Of a stretch of 52,815 nucleotides of DNA, positions 26,701-36,700 are shown one piece after another. Position 1 is the first letter of the stretch. The number at the start of each line of letters is the position of its first letter. The stretch is from Lachnospiraceae bacterium UBA2864. Lineage in GTDB: Bacteria; Bacillota; Clostridia; Lachnospirales; Lachnospiraceae. The notes beneath the pieces were generated by a model, which did not search any database, was not told where the DNA came from, and was given only the letters and a program-made list of their open reading frames with translations. Position numbers and translations under genes: made by a program. The stretch spans positions 22,370 to 75,184 of the forward strand of contig DEFA01000032.1 of the NCBI GenBank assembly GCA_002350525.1, written 5' to 3'.

Positions 26701-29700
26701 GAAGAAAAAGAATGCACAGATGCCGTGGGATGCGAATCTGCTTTCCTGTACCCCGACTCTTGAAATGGGTATCGACATCGGTGATCTGTCTACTGTAGTA
26801 ATGTGTTCTATACCTCCGGCACAGGCGCAGTATGCCCAGAGAGCAGGCCGTGGAGGAAGAACGGATGGTAATTCGCTTGTAATTGCCGTGGCGAATGCCA
26901 GACCGCATGATCTCTATTTCTACGCTGAACCGGAAGAGATGATCACTGGAAGCGTGGAGCCACCGAGAATCTTCCTTAAGGCAACATCCGTGCTGGCAAG
27001 ACAGTTTATGGCATATTGCATGGACTCCTGGGTAAAGACCGGGAAGGCAGAAGTACCGCCGAAGCTGAATCAGATTCTTACTGCATTGGATTCCAAGGAT
27101 AAAAAGAGATTTCCGTTTAACTATCTTAATTATGTGCAGGATAATCTGTCGAAACTGGTTCGTACCTTTATTCAGACCTTCAATGCCAGCGCAAACGGAG
27201 AAGACGGTCTTGATGAGGATGCAAAGAAAGAAATCACTAACTTTGCTATGGGGGACGGACAGGGCGGAGAGACTCTTCAGAGCAGGATATTTGAGGAGTT
27301 CCGCATCATAAAAGAACACAAGAAGGCTATCCAGACAAATATTGATGAGCTGGATACCTTGATCAAGCAGCTGGAGAGCAAGCCTAAGGATTCTTCCTAT
27401 GAAGAGGAAATGGCGGATCTTCGAAGTGAAAAGGCTGCTCTTGGAAGGGTGGTTCATGACATCAATGAGAGAAACACCTTTGAGTTCATGTCGGATCAGG
27501 GACTGTTGCCGAACTATGCATTCCCTGAGGCGGGCATTGTTCTGAAAGCAATCCTTTTCCGCGCAGAAACACCGGAAGAAGGAGAAAAGCCTAAGGGTGA
27601 GAAGTATACATATGAATACAGCCGTTCTGCATCATCCGCTATCAGCGAATTTGCTCCGCTGAACAGTTTCTATGCAAGCGGTAAGAAGCTGAATATCGAT
27701 CAGGTGGATATCAATACCACAAAGATTGAAAGATGGAGACTGTGTCCGTCCTGCTCACATGCGGAGTTGGAGAACTCCAGCAAACCGCATATCGCCTGCG
27801 ATAAGTGCGGAAGCCCCGGATGGGGAGATGCCGGTCAGGTGCGTCCTATGTTGAAGGTACAGATGGTGTACTCCAACATGAGATACAAGGACAGCGTGAA
27901 CAGCGAAGACAGCGATGACCGCACCACCAAGTTCTATAACAAGGAAATGCTGGTGGAGGTTGAAGATGACAAGTATATTGAGCCTGCGTATCGGATGGAT
28001 AACGCAGAGTTCCCATTTGGATATGAGTTCGTTAAGAAGGCTACCATGCGGGAGATCAACTTCGGCGAAAAGGATTTGAGCGGTGAAAAGCTGTATGTTG
28101 CGGGTGAAGAGGCAGTTCGCAAGGGCTTTACTATCTGTAAGTTCTGCGGAAAGATCCAGCTTCCGAATAAGCCACCGCAACATACCAGATTCTGTCGTGT
28201 GGTAAAGGATGCAAAGACGAATCCGCTGCAGGAGCCTTATGAGGAGTGTTTGTTCCTGTACAGGCAGTTTACCACTGAGGCTATACGTATACTTGTTCCG
28301 TCAACATCTCTGGATACATCAAATGTCAGAGTGGAATCTTTTGTTGCGGCATTTATGCTTGGAATGAAGAAGAAATTTGGTAATATCGATCATCTGGGAG
28401 CTACGGTAAGTGAAGTTCCTGTTCCGGATGCAGATTACAAGAATCAGTATCTGGTTATTTACGATACTGTTCCGGGTGGAACCGGATACCTGCGTCAGCT
28501 GATGAACGACAAGCACGGCATGATCGATGTGCTGCAACTTGCCGTTGATACGATGGAAAAGTGTACTTGCAAAGATGATGAGAGCAAGGATGGATGCTAC
28601 AAGTGTCTGTATGCTTACAGACAGAGCCAGCATATCGGTGAGATTTCAAGGCGTGCGGCGTTATCCATGTTCAAGAGTATTCTGTCAGGACAGGGCAATC
28701 TGCAGAAGATCAAGAATCTGTCCCTGATCGATACGAACCCGCTTATCGGAAGCGAGCTGGAGCGCCAGTTCCTGGAAACATTAAATCGTCTTGGCTCTGT
28801 GAACAGGATGGTATCCGTTAACAAGAAGCTGGTTAATGAGAAGGAAGGTTATTCCTTGAAGATCGGTGAATGTACCTGGGATATCGAGCCTCAGGTAGAT
28901 CTTGGCCCAGCTGAAGGTGTGGCTGTAAAGTGCCGCCCGGACTTTGTGTTCTGGCCAGTGCGTACAACCGGATCTCAGAAGCCGGTGGCAGTGTTTACGG
29001 ATGGATTTACCTTCCATAAAGACAATGTGGCGGATGATTTCCTGAAGCGTATGGCAATCATTCAAAGTGGCAAGTACAGAGTATGGTCGCTTTCCTATAA
29101 CGATGTGCAGGATGTATTCAAATCAAAGGGAGACTACAAGACCGATACATGGCTGTATGACAAGCTGCCGAATGGCTCCAAGATGTATATGTCTTATGTG
29201 AAAGCTATGAATGCGCAGGATCTGCTTCCGGCAAAGAAGAGCCCGTTTGAATTGCTGATTGAGTATCTGAGCCGTTCAAATGCTGAGGAACTCTTTACCG
29301 TTCATGCAAAAGCGTTCGCATTCTCTGTGCTGGATTACACATTGATGGACAAGCAGAATGCTTATAATGTCCAGGTTACAGACTGGGACAGCGCATATAA
29401 GAGCATGGACAGCCTGAGAAGGATTTATGAGTATGGTAAGGCAATCTACGGTATGTGGGAGCCGAGACAGACTCTGGGTAATATGTGGGTTTACTCAATG
29501 CTTTCCATGGATGATCGGGATAAGAAGATGGATGCACCAATACGGGTGCTCGCAATCCTGAATGATAATGACAGTCGCACGGATAACTACAACAAGGACT
29601 GGAATGGCTTTTTGAGCTTCTCCAACAATATGCAGTTTATCGGCGATGCATTGTTCATGACCAGAAAGGGTATCGCAGCTTCAATTTATACAGCTTTGAT

Positions 29701-30052
29701 CCCGAATGACCACACCGGAACTGATGTAGACAGTACACCGGGCGGAACAGTAGTTGATACTGATATGAGCGGCTGGGAAGACATCTACGATTATCTCGAT
29801 GATGTCGAGAAGGCTTGCGCAACAGAGATGATGAAAAATCATATTCCGGCACCGGATGAAGTTGGTTACGAGCTCGAAAGCCATAAGAACGGAGCTGTAA
29901 TCGGTGAGGCATCTATGGCGTGGACGGAAAAGATGGTAGTCCTGCTGTTACCTGAACAGGAAGAATATGCAGAAGTATTCAAACATGAAGGATGGACAGT
30001 CCTTTTGACGAACGAAAAACTGACTATAGACAAATTTGGAGGTAAAGGATGA
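23711..30052 (+). CDS. 2113-aa DEAD/DEAH helicase with DUF1998, DrmA-DrmB or DruE-like
   Basis: This giant SF2 helicase has motif I ATGTGSGKTECFLYP near residue 98, motif II VDELHTFDGAQGTD near 228, SATMGG, and motifs V-VI in TLEMGIDIGDLSTVV and QYAQRAGRGGRTDG near 1015-1055. Several Cys pairs suggest zinc sites (CDVCGN, CPSCSH, CDKCG, CKFCGK). A DUF1998 region carries YDTVPGGTGYL near 1584 and the MrfA-like cluster CTCKDDESKDGCYKC. A Vsr/PD-(D/E)XK-like segment follows (CRPDFVFW, then VFTDGFTFHKD, near 1740-1770). AGGAGGG precedes the ATG. DISARM normally splits helicase and DUF1998 into drmA and drmB; Druantia DruE has both in one chain. Confidence 0.85.
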   Translation: MIPSVLAGQIQSGLKDYIDTTFPITNLVFKDSLRNMLSEPKKVFHEPYVAVRLPFRVADGAENIFQSIHPVYTPYVHQQKAFSRLTGEDGRSTLVATGTGSGKTECFLYPILEYCYRHRGENGIKALIIYPMNALAADQAKRMAELINSSPELKEAKVRVGMYVGGQEKNATKMMMPDKVITDHETLLASPPDILMTNYKMLDYLLVRPKDADLWKWNQPETLKYIAVDELHTFDGAQGTDLACLLRRLKVRLNILPGHLCCIGTSATMGGEESNGNIRNYAEDIFGEVFEDDSIVTEDRLSPEEYFAGEEVEYFQIPDREMAKKLDSLVLQDDMDTYLRTAAEAWIEDYKGENLSTDDARVKLGAILKQHSVFRELIIRANGQYKQSSGTAKGLEERFREFADLGEEASSALEALYALISHARTYDSQGKLRPFLTVQVQVWVRELRRLMAKVDDKDIDFAIASDLNEMQAKHYLPVVNCRDCGETGWATIVNEMGSIELGDLSTFYNLYFDCDSRIRVIFPHLKDESAEVTPDERQVLSPEDMELSLEEREGQLSSNGHRTFPVWAFRPETSGIGKGKGFVCPFCGSRGGMAIMGVRSATAISASVSELYASHFNDDKKLLAFTDNVQDASHHAGFYNSRTWRFGLRTAMQQYSMRQEDEKSLKDFTEDCIQYWKNEMGNEKFLSYFVAPSLTWMRGYDNLISKGSWIADKDGASFMESVSRRAEYEMMQEFGMSARIGRSLEKSGCCVTAFDLDGAAKRIIDRVVNEYGLLDGASEEECERMIMGVLLTMKQNGAISNPFYKTYVESGGNKYVFKSFKWLPGMLEGRNAPKFVTVGGKAKKAWFFDDVSRRSWYGKWINKYLPVMHSEDACDQVLSVMMEELTTAGTVDRLKGPDDIPAWGISYEKTTVSRDTVQMVCDVCGNRITVAKKNQHSTDGMCCLRTACHGHYVEAPDEGLDFYGKLYSNGEMVRVVAREHTGLLEREPREELERTFKKKKNAQMPWDANLLSCTPTLEMGIDIGDLSTVVMCSIPPAQAQYAQRAGRGGRTDGNSLVIAVANARPHDLYFYAEPEEMITGSVEPPRIFLKATSVLARQFMAYCMDSWVKTGKAEVPPKLNQILTALDSKDKKRFPFNYLNYVQDNLSKLVRTFIQTFNASANGEDGLDEDAKKEITNFAMGDGQGGETLQSRIFEEFRIIKEHKKAIQTNIDELDTLIKQLESKPKDSSYEEEMADLRSEKAALGRVVHDINERNTFEFMSDQGLLPNYAFPEAGIVLKAILFRAETPEEGEKPKGEKYTYEYSRSASSAISEFAPLNSFYASGKKLNIDQVDINTTKIERWRLCPSCSHAELENSSKPHIACDKCGSPGWGDAGQVRPMLKVQMVYSNMRYKDSVNSEDSDDRTTKFYNKEMLVEVEDDKYIEPAYRMDNAEFPFGYEFVKKATMREINFGEKDLSGEKLYVAGEEAVRKGFTICKFCGKIQLPNKPPQHTRFCRVVKDAKTNPLQEPYEECLFLYRQFTTEAIRILVPSTSLDTSNVRVESFVAAFMLGMKKKFGNIDHLGATVSEVPVPDADYKNQYLVIYDTVPGGTGYLRQLMNDKHGMIDVLQLAVDTMEKCTCKDDESKDGCYKCLYAYRQSQHIGEISRRAALSMFKSILSGQGNLQKIKNLSLIDTNPLIGSELERQFLETLNRLGSVNRMVSVNKKLVNEKEGYSLKIGECTWDIEPQVDLGPAEGVAVKCRPDFVFWPVRTTGSQKPVAVFTDGFTFHKDNVADDFLKRMAIIQSGKYRVWSLSYNDVQDVFKSKGDYKTDTWLYDKLPNGSKMYMSYVKAMNAQDLLPAKKSPFELLIEYLSRSNAEELFTVHAKAFAFSVLDYTLMDKQNAYNVQVTDWDSAYKSMDSLRRIYEYGKAIYGMWEPRQTLGNMWVYSMLSMDDRDKKMDAPIRVLAILNDNDSRTDNYNKDWNGFLSFSNNMQFIGDALFMTRKGIAASIYTALIPNDHTGTDVDSTPGGTVVDTDMSGWEDIYDYLDDVEKACATEMMKNHIPAPDEVGYELESHKNGAVIGEASMAWTEKMVVLLLPEQEEYAEVFKHEGWTVLLTNEKLTIDKFGGKG

Positions 30053-32142
30053 TGGATAAGCCCATGGTTGCGATTTCAACGGATTTTCTAACCTCTTTTG
30101 CATCACTACCGAAGCAAAAGCAGGGAAAAGCGACGGAGTTTTTCAATAAGTTCCGTACCAATCCAAATTCTCCCGGAATCAATTATGAAAAGATTGATGA
30201 GGGTATTGATAAGAATATCTGCTCTGTCCGTATTGATGATACATACAGGGCTATCGTGGTCAGATGTCCGGATACGAATGTGTACATGCTTCTCTGGGTA
30301 GATCATCACGATGAAGCTTATGCGTGGGCAAAACGCAAGAAATGCTCCATAAATAAAGTCACGGGTGGTGTTCAGGTATTTGATGTTCAGGAAGTGGCTG
30401 TCGAAAAGCAGGTAGAGAAGGAGACAATCTTTGCTGCTTACACGGATGATCAGTTGATCCGTATGGGACTTCCGGAGGAACAGATTCCAATGATCAAGAG
30501 TATTGAGACCATGGATGAGTTCTATGCGATGAAAAAGAGCATTCCGGAGGATGCATACGAAGGGCTGGAATGGCTGGCTCATGGTTTCGATTACGATGAA
30601 GTGATTGAGACTCTGTATGAAGATGAAGCAGAGCCGGTTAAGGAAGATGATTTTGCGGCAGCTCTTCAGTCGGATTCCAGCAAGAAGTCTTTTGTTATTG
30701 TGGATGGCGAAGAGGAACTGAAACGTATTATGGCAGAGCCTCTTGAAAAATGGAGAATCTTCCTTCATCCGACACAGAGAAAGATCGTGAACAGAGATTA
30801 TTCGGGGCCCGCAAGAGTATTGGGCGGAGCCGGTACCGGAAAAACCGTTGTAGCCATGCATAGGGCGAAGAGGCTGGCATCAGATCTTCCTTTGGGTAAG
30901 AGAGTCCTTTTCACAACATACACCAGGAATCTGGCTGATGATATCAGGGAAAACCTTCGTAAGATCGCATTCATGGATCAGATGAAGAAGATAGAGGTCA
31001 TAAACCTTGATGCCTGGGTGGCTTCATTCCTTCGGGATCAGGGGTATGAGTACAACATCTCTTATGGAGATGAGCTTGATAAGATCTGGGATGAGGCTAT
31101 TGCACAGGCTGGCGGATCACTTGATTATACCAAGAACTTCTACATTGATGAGTGGATTAAGGTTGTGCAGGCGCAGGAAGCTTATACGAAAGAGAAATAT
31201 ATTAAGGCATCCCGTATCGGAAGAGGTCTTCGGCTTGACCGCATCAAGCGTATGAAGGTGTGGGGTGTATTTGAAGAATACATGAACCTCATGGATGAAA
31301 AGAAGCTTCGTGATTCAGAGTTTGCTATGTATGAGTGCCGTATCATTCTGGAGAAGCAATTCTCCGCCGGAAGATATGAAAGCATTATCGTAGATGAAGG
31401 GCAGGATCTCAGTCCGAGCGCGTTCAGACTGATCCGTGCTCTGGCAGGGGAAGCTCATAAGAATGACATCTTTATCGTTGGCGATGCTCACCAGAGAATC
31501 TATCGCAATAAGGCGATTCTCTCCAAGTGCGGGATCAATGTACGCGGCAGGGCAAGAAAGCTTCGTATCAATTACAGGACAACCGAGGAAATCAGAAAGT
31601 ATGCCTTCGGGCTCCTTAAAGGCGTGTCGTTCGATGATATGGATGAAGAATATGATGACGGCGATAACTGTCAGTCTCTGACTCACGGTGAGAAGCCGGT
31701 GATCCAGAAGTTTAATACTCCGGAGGAAGAGCTGGAGTTTATCGTGAAGGAGATCAAAGACCTTGAGGCAGCAGGCATTCCGAGAAAGGATATCTGCCTT
31801 GTTGCGAGAACTCATAAGCTCATAAACGGATATAAGGACGGTTTAAGAAATAACGGGATCGACGTATTCGAGATCACTACGAATAAGGTGGATGACCGTT
31901 CCAGAGATGAAGTTCGTATCGCTACAATGCACAGAGTAAAGGGGCTTGAGTTTGATTATATTATTGTTGCAGGTGTAAATAATAGAGTTCTTCCAAACGG
32001 AAGTAGAAGTGATTTCTCTGATGATGTTTCGTTAGAAGAGTTTCATACAGAAGAAAAGTGTTTGTTGTATGTGGCTCTTACTAGAGCAAGGAGAGGCGCA
32101 TATATTACATGTTTTGGAAAAATGTCTGATTTTATAGTTTAA
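30049..32142 (+). CDS. UvrD/Rep-type helicase with N-terminal ParE/RelE-like domain
   Basis: The 697-aa protein starts inside the stop codon of the giant helicase gene (ATGA overlap), so translation is coupled. Residues ~1-100 look like a ParE/RelE toxin fold: a helical pair, then strands ICSVRIDDTYRAIVV, ending MLLWVDHHDEAYAWA. From ~240 it is an SF1 helicase: Walker A LGGAGTGKTVVAMHRA, Walker B IIVDEGQDLSPSAF, VGDAHQRIYRNKA, NYRTTEEIRKYA, TMHRVKGLEFDYIIV and YVALTRARRGAY. No nuclease domain is evident. Whether the ParE-like part is toxic, regulatory or structural is unknown. The last ~200 bp are more AT-rich than the rest. Confidence 0.85.
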   Translation: MMDKPMVAISTDFLTSFASLPKQKQGKATEFFNKFRTNPNSPGINYEKIDEGIDKNICSVRIDDTYRAIVVRCPDTNVYMLLWVDHHDEAYAWAKRKKCSINKVTGGVQVFDVQEVAVEKQVEKETIFAAYTDDQLIRMGLPEEQIPMIKSIETMDEFYAMKKSIPEDAYEGLEWLAHGFDYDEVIETLYEDEAEPVKEDDFAAALQSDSSKKSFVIVDGEEELKRIMAEPLEKWRIFLHPTQRKIVNRDYSGPARVLGGAGTGKTVVAMHRAKRLASDLPLGKRVLFTTYTRNLADDIRENLRKIAFMDQMKKIEVINLDAWVASFLRDQGYEYNISYGDELDKIWDEAIAQAGGSLDYTKNFYIDEWIKVVQAQEAYTKEKYIKASRIGRGLRLDRIKRMKVWGVFEEYMNLMDEKKLRDSEFAMYECRIILEKQFSAGRYESIIVDEGQDLSPSAFRLIRALAGEAHKNDIFIVGDAHQRIYRNKAILSKCGINVRGRARKLRINYRTTEEIRKYAFGLLKGVSFDDMDEEYDDGDNCQSLTHGEKPVIQKFNTPEEELEFIVKEIKDLEAAGIPRKDICLVARTHKLINGYKDGLRNNGIDVFEITTNKVDDRSRDEVRIATMHRVKGLEFDYIIVAGVNNRVLPNGSRSDFSDDVSLEEFHTEEKCLLYVALTRARRGAYITCFGKMSDFIV

Positions 32143-32288
32143 GTTGGGAAATTGATACAGTATTACGATGTGTGAATAAATATTTGGTTATGATATTAAG
32201 ATGATACAGATTATGATAATACATATAGTTTGTTGTTTTATCAGAGCACAGAGAATATGATGGTTAAAGTACTTGGAGTTGACTATTA

Positions 32289-33647
32289 ATGGAAATATAT
32301 CTTAAAAAATTTATGCGTAGATTGCTTGATCACGCCGATGATTTAAATAAATACGTTGATGATTTATATAATGATAAATCAAATGAGGATGATTTAAATT
32401 TGCTTTTTGGAGCTTTAAAAAAAGAAAAATTGATTAATTGCATGTATGCTGATAATAGAGTATATAAGGTTCAATTAACGCTTAAAGGTAAAAATCTTTC
32501 TGCGTATGAACTTAAACTTTCCGATAAAGAAGAGTTTCTTGATCTGATTAGTCAGATTGGAGATATTGAGAAACTCTTTCATCAATCTAATAGTCAGAGG
32601 GGAGTATATGATGAGATATATGATGTTCTAGAATATCAAGAGTGGATACAACAGGTTATTTTTTATCTTCATGATATTTTTGATAGGAAATCTGATCAGT
32701 TTATTTTAGAAACACTCAATCTTTGTCAACGTCCCATGAATGGGGCAAATGATAGAAAGATATTTAATGAGATTATAGGAAAACTTAAAAGTATCGAGAA
32801 AAATATTGATAAGTATTATGAAGAAAAGAATCAAGAGAGGATTAAAGATCAGGTGAAGACTATAGATAAAACACCAATGATATTCATCAGCCATTCGTCA
32901 AAAGATGAATTACATGTTAATCTTATTGTAAAATTATTAAAAGATATGGGGTTTACACAAGAAAAGGTATTTTGTAGCACAATTCCAGGGTATGGTATAG
33001 GTTTAAGTAAAGATATATATGAAACATTGCTTAGGTTGTTTGATGAACATGATTTATATGTTATATTTGTTCATTCCCCCAATTACTATGGAAGTGCGGT
33101 TAGCCTAAATGAGATGGGAGCAGCTTGGGTATTAAAAAGTAGTTTTTGTTCATTTCTTCTGCCTGGATTTGATTATTCAGATATGAAAGGTATAGTTGAT
33201 GCAAGTAAGATTTCGATAAAAATTGATTCGGATCGTAGAAATGTACAAAACCTATTAAATGAGCTGTATGACGATCTTTCAAAATTCTTTTCTAAATCTA
33301 GAGATAATTCTATTGTTTGGGAGACTTCAAGAGATGAATTCATAGACAAGATGAATGCTACTAAGGTTACCTCTGATCCGCAATTATCTGAAAATGCAAT
33401 AGATATTTTGAATGAGGCTGAAAAGGATAGTCGAGGTGCTGTTCTTATATCAAAAAAACTAGAAGGAGTAACCGTACAAGCAGGAAGTTCAGTGATGAAT
33501 ATAGCAGGAATTAGACGAGAAGAAACGAGAATGATTTCGGCAGTCAAAGAGTTAATTGTTTATGGATACTTGGAACAAACAGGGGATGATATATATCAAA
33601 TCACTGAGTCAGGATATTTATTCCTTGAAAACTATAACCGTCATTGA
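32289..33647 (+). CDS. TIR-domain protein, probable NADase effector
   Basis: The 452-aa protein has an N-terminal helical region (1-190) and a TIR domain from about 197 (MIFISHSSKDELHVNLIVKL) to ~310. It has the BB-loop region TIPGYGIG and the acidic residue Glu275 in SLNEMGAAW, which matches the catalytic Glu of NAD-cleaving TIR proteins. The C-terminal part has a small beta segment (VTVQAGSSVMNIAG) and a winged-helix-like tail (LIVYGYLEQTGDDIYQITES). Bacterial TIR proteins often deplete NAD+ when infection is sensed. It lies 146 bp after the helicase operon and heads the next gene set; no ThsA or SIR2 gene is adjacent, so this is not classical Thoeris. Confidence 0.88.
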   Translation: MEIYLKKFMRRLLDHADDLNKYVDDLYNDKSNEDDLNLLFGALKKEKLINCMYADNRVYKVQLTLKGKNLSAYELKLSDKEEFLDLISQIGDIEKLFHQSNSQRGVYDEIYDVLEYQEWIQQVIFYLHDIFDRKSDQFILETLNLCQRPMNGANDRKIFNEIIGKLKSIEKNIDKYYEEKNQERIKDQVKTIDKTPMIFISHSSKDELHVNLIVKLLKDMGFTQEKVFCSTIPGYGIGLSKDIYETLLRLFDEHDLYVIFVHSPNYYGSAVSLNEMGAAWVLKSSFCSFLLPGFDYSDMKGIVDASKISIKIDSDRRNVQNLLNELYDDLSKFFSKSRDNSIVWETSRDEFIDKMNATKVTSDPQLSENAIDILNEAEKDSRGAVLISKKLEGVTVQAGSSVMNIAGIRREETRMISAVKELIVYGYLEQTGDDIYQITESGYLFLENYNRH

Positions 33648-33765
33648 GAACATAAAGAAGTTAAAATATGTGCAATAAAATAGAATTATTATATTAGATT
33701 GTATATGAATCTATAAGTATAAGTCTTTTAGAACAGTCAAATAAAATGTTACGGGGGTGGCATTA

Positions 33766-36700
33766 TTGAAAAGCTTTAAGGGATGTATGTTTAAACTGCT
33801 ATTACCAACTTGTTCTATTTTTGAAAATACTGCAGATTTTAGAATAAAATTTTTATATCAAGAATTTGAAGATTATATTGTATTAAGTGATGCCCTGTTA
33901 ACGAATAGATTTGGCGAAAGTAACAAGTCTAGGGTTAATGTGCTTATTTCTCCAGATAAGATTTCTCATACGATAAGTTTTTCAATAAAAGATAAAAAGA
34001 GTATATATTTAACGAAAGCGAAACTTGATTTGTCATTTCTTCAAGGAGATGGAAATAAAATAATAGTTTCATACTTATTTGATTCATCTGGTAAATCTTC
34101 TTTGGAAGATGTCAGAGCACAAAAGATGACATCTTCAGATAAAAGTAGGTTCAACCGTATCATGGAAGCAGGGGATGATTATGAAGAAAATGATAAAGGT
34201 AGCCAGGGAAATGATAAAGATATATTAGATAAATCTGATTACACAAAGGGAGAATCGAAAAATAACGGTCATGATGTAAGCATAATGACAGGTTTAGAAC
34301 CTTATTTAGATGCTTTAAAAAGAGAGAAAAGATACATAATAAATGAGGGTGGTCGAAAGTATAAAGTAACCAATGGACGTTACATTGGAAAAGTAGATAA
34401 TAGATATTCTTATTTGTTTGATCTTGAAACCGAACTGCATATTTCAGATGATGCGCCTATTGCTCTAAGTGTAGGAGTAGAAAAATATCCCGGAGTTATT
34501 ATGATGTGCGAGGATTTTCAAATTCTCGTAGTTATTGGTTCTCATTTAGGGCAAAGCATAAGTACTGCTTATATAAATGTAGAACCATGGAAACTACTGG
34601 ATGCTCTTGCAGATAGAGTGAATTATGGAATCCAAAATAACAGCAAGATGATGAGAAAACTGTTTGAAGGAGCTGATTTAGCTACCAATAAACCGATAGA
34701 GGATATTATAAAAGGTCAGAAAAACGCCGTAAAGATGTCCTTAAAGGAACCTGTGACAATTGTGTGGGGACCTCCGGGAACCGGAAAAACCTATACTATG
34801 GCCGAGGTTGCTATTAAGTTTTTGGCAAAGAATAAAAGTGTTCTTATAGTTTCGCATAGTAATGTTTCAGTAGATGGTATTACAAAACAAATAGGAAAAA
34901 TATTTAGGGAATGCAATGAACTAGAAGCGATAAAAAAAGGTCTGATTTTAAGATATGGTTATGTTAGAGATGATGAGCTACGTGAAGACAAATACCTTAA
35001 TTCTTTTGCTTATGCAGCTAGTAAAGATAAAACCATATCGAAGAAACTTGAATCTTTACAAAAGGAATATGAAAAACTAAAAGCAATGGGTGGTGGGATT
35101 TCACATAAAGAAGTTGAAATCCATAAAGAAATAAAAGATATTAGGGCGATAATTAAACAAAGGGAAGAAAAGTGTGTTGAGAATGCTAGAGTTGTTGCTA
35201 CGACAATATCAAAAGCTATAATTGATAAAGCTTTTAAAGACCGTTTATTTGATGTTGTTATATTTGATGAGGTAAGTATGGCATCTGTACTTCAGATAAT
35301 GAGTGCAGCATCATTTGCAAAGGAACATATGATCTGTGTTGGAGACTTTATGCAGTTATCTCCGATAGTTCAATCAGATGCTGCTAAGATGGGAGAAGAT
35401 ATATTTGATTTCCTTGGTATAAATAATCATGGTAAGCCATATTATCATCCATGGATGGTTATGTTGGATGAACAGAGACGTATGCATCCAGCTATTTCCA
35501 AGTTTGCAAATATTAATGTATATAAAAAGCTGCTTAAGGATCACTCTTCTGTAATAAAGAATAGAAAAGAAATTGTTAAACAGGAGATGTTTTCAGACAA
35601 TCCGGTGAATCTAGTGGATCTATCTACCACATACTGTGCAACAACAAAAAATGCGGATAATTCCAGATTCAATATACTAAGTGCATTATTATCATTTTCG
35701 ATTGCTTTAAAGAGTGAAGGGAATGTTGATACCATAGGTATTATTACTCCATATGCGGCACAAACGAGATTAGTTAGGGCACTTTGCTTAGATTATAAAA
35801 AGAATTATGATACTTCAATTAGATGTTCTACAGTTCATCAATTTCAAGGATCTGAAAGTGATGTGATAATTTTTGATGCTGTAGAAAGCTATCCGGGAAA
35901 GAAACCAGGATGGTTAATGAGTAAGGATTTTAATTCTATAAAGCGATTAATTAATGTAGCTGTAACTAGAGCAAGAGGAAAACTTGTTGTTGTAGCTAAT
36001 AGAAGATTTTGGGATGCAAATTATAGTTCAAATCCTAATCATACATTTTATAGATTGATTAACTATTTGGTTAAAGAAGGAAATACAGTTCAGCATGTTA
36101 AGGATAAATCGCTTGAATTGATGGTAAGTGATTTGTCGATAAAAGGTGGGCCGAATTATTATCTGGATAACAACTATCTTGATGATCTTATTAAAGATAT
36201 AAAATCAGCTAAAGGAAGGATTGTTGTTTCTTTACCGAGTGGTAATCTTGATTCATCTGTTGAAAAGAAAATATATGATGAATTGCTAAAGAAAAAGAAG
36301 AATGGAATTACAGTATTGGTTAAATGTAATGATTATATATCCTTGCCTGATAATTGGAAGAAGATTACCTGGGGCACTAATAATGCTGTATTTCCGCTTG
36401 TTTTGATTGATGACAAAATTGTCTGGTATGGTACTCCTTTTGCGGATTGGCAGTTTGTATTTAAAAATTCATCACTTGGCAGTCCTTGCAAGATTGCATG
36501 TAGAGTAAGGGGTGAATATACTGCGGATATAATAAAGTCTTTATCAGATCTGGAGTATAGAGAAACTGATGCGGGAAAATCTCCGTTAACGGAAAAGTAT
36601 GGAAATATAGATATAGACGACGGAAAAAAAGGAAGTGGTTTGGCTGAATACGCTTCTCATTTAAGAAAATGCCCTGGATGTGGTAATTATATGAAAATGT

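Noticed and set aside
26390..27457. 355-aa open frame on the minus strand opposite the giant helicase
   Set aside because: It runs antisense to conserved helicase motifs V-VI, shows no recognisable domain and has no good ribosome binding site, so it is a shadow frame.
30049..32142. Gabija, with this UvrD-type helicase as GajB
   Set aside because: No OLD-family GajA nuclease is present; the gene is coupled to a DUF1998 helicase and has a ParE/RelE-like N-terminus.
16069..32142. BREX or Zorya system
   Set aside because: No PglZ, BrxC or Lon-like gene and no MotA/MotB-like zorA/zorB are present; the gene set fits DISARM/Druantia-type families better.
32289..33647. Thoeris system based on the TIR gene
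   Set aside because: No ThsA-like SIR2/SLOG protein is adjacent, and the neighbours are helicase, GmrSD-like and topoisomerase genes.
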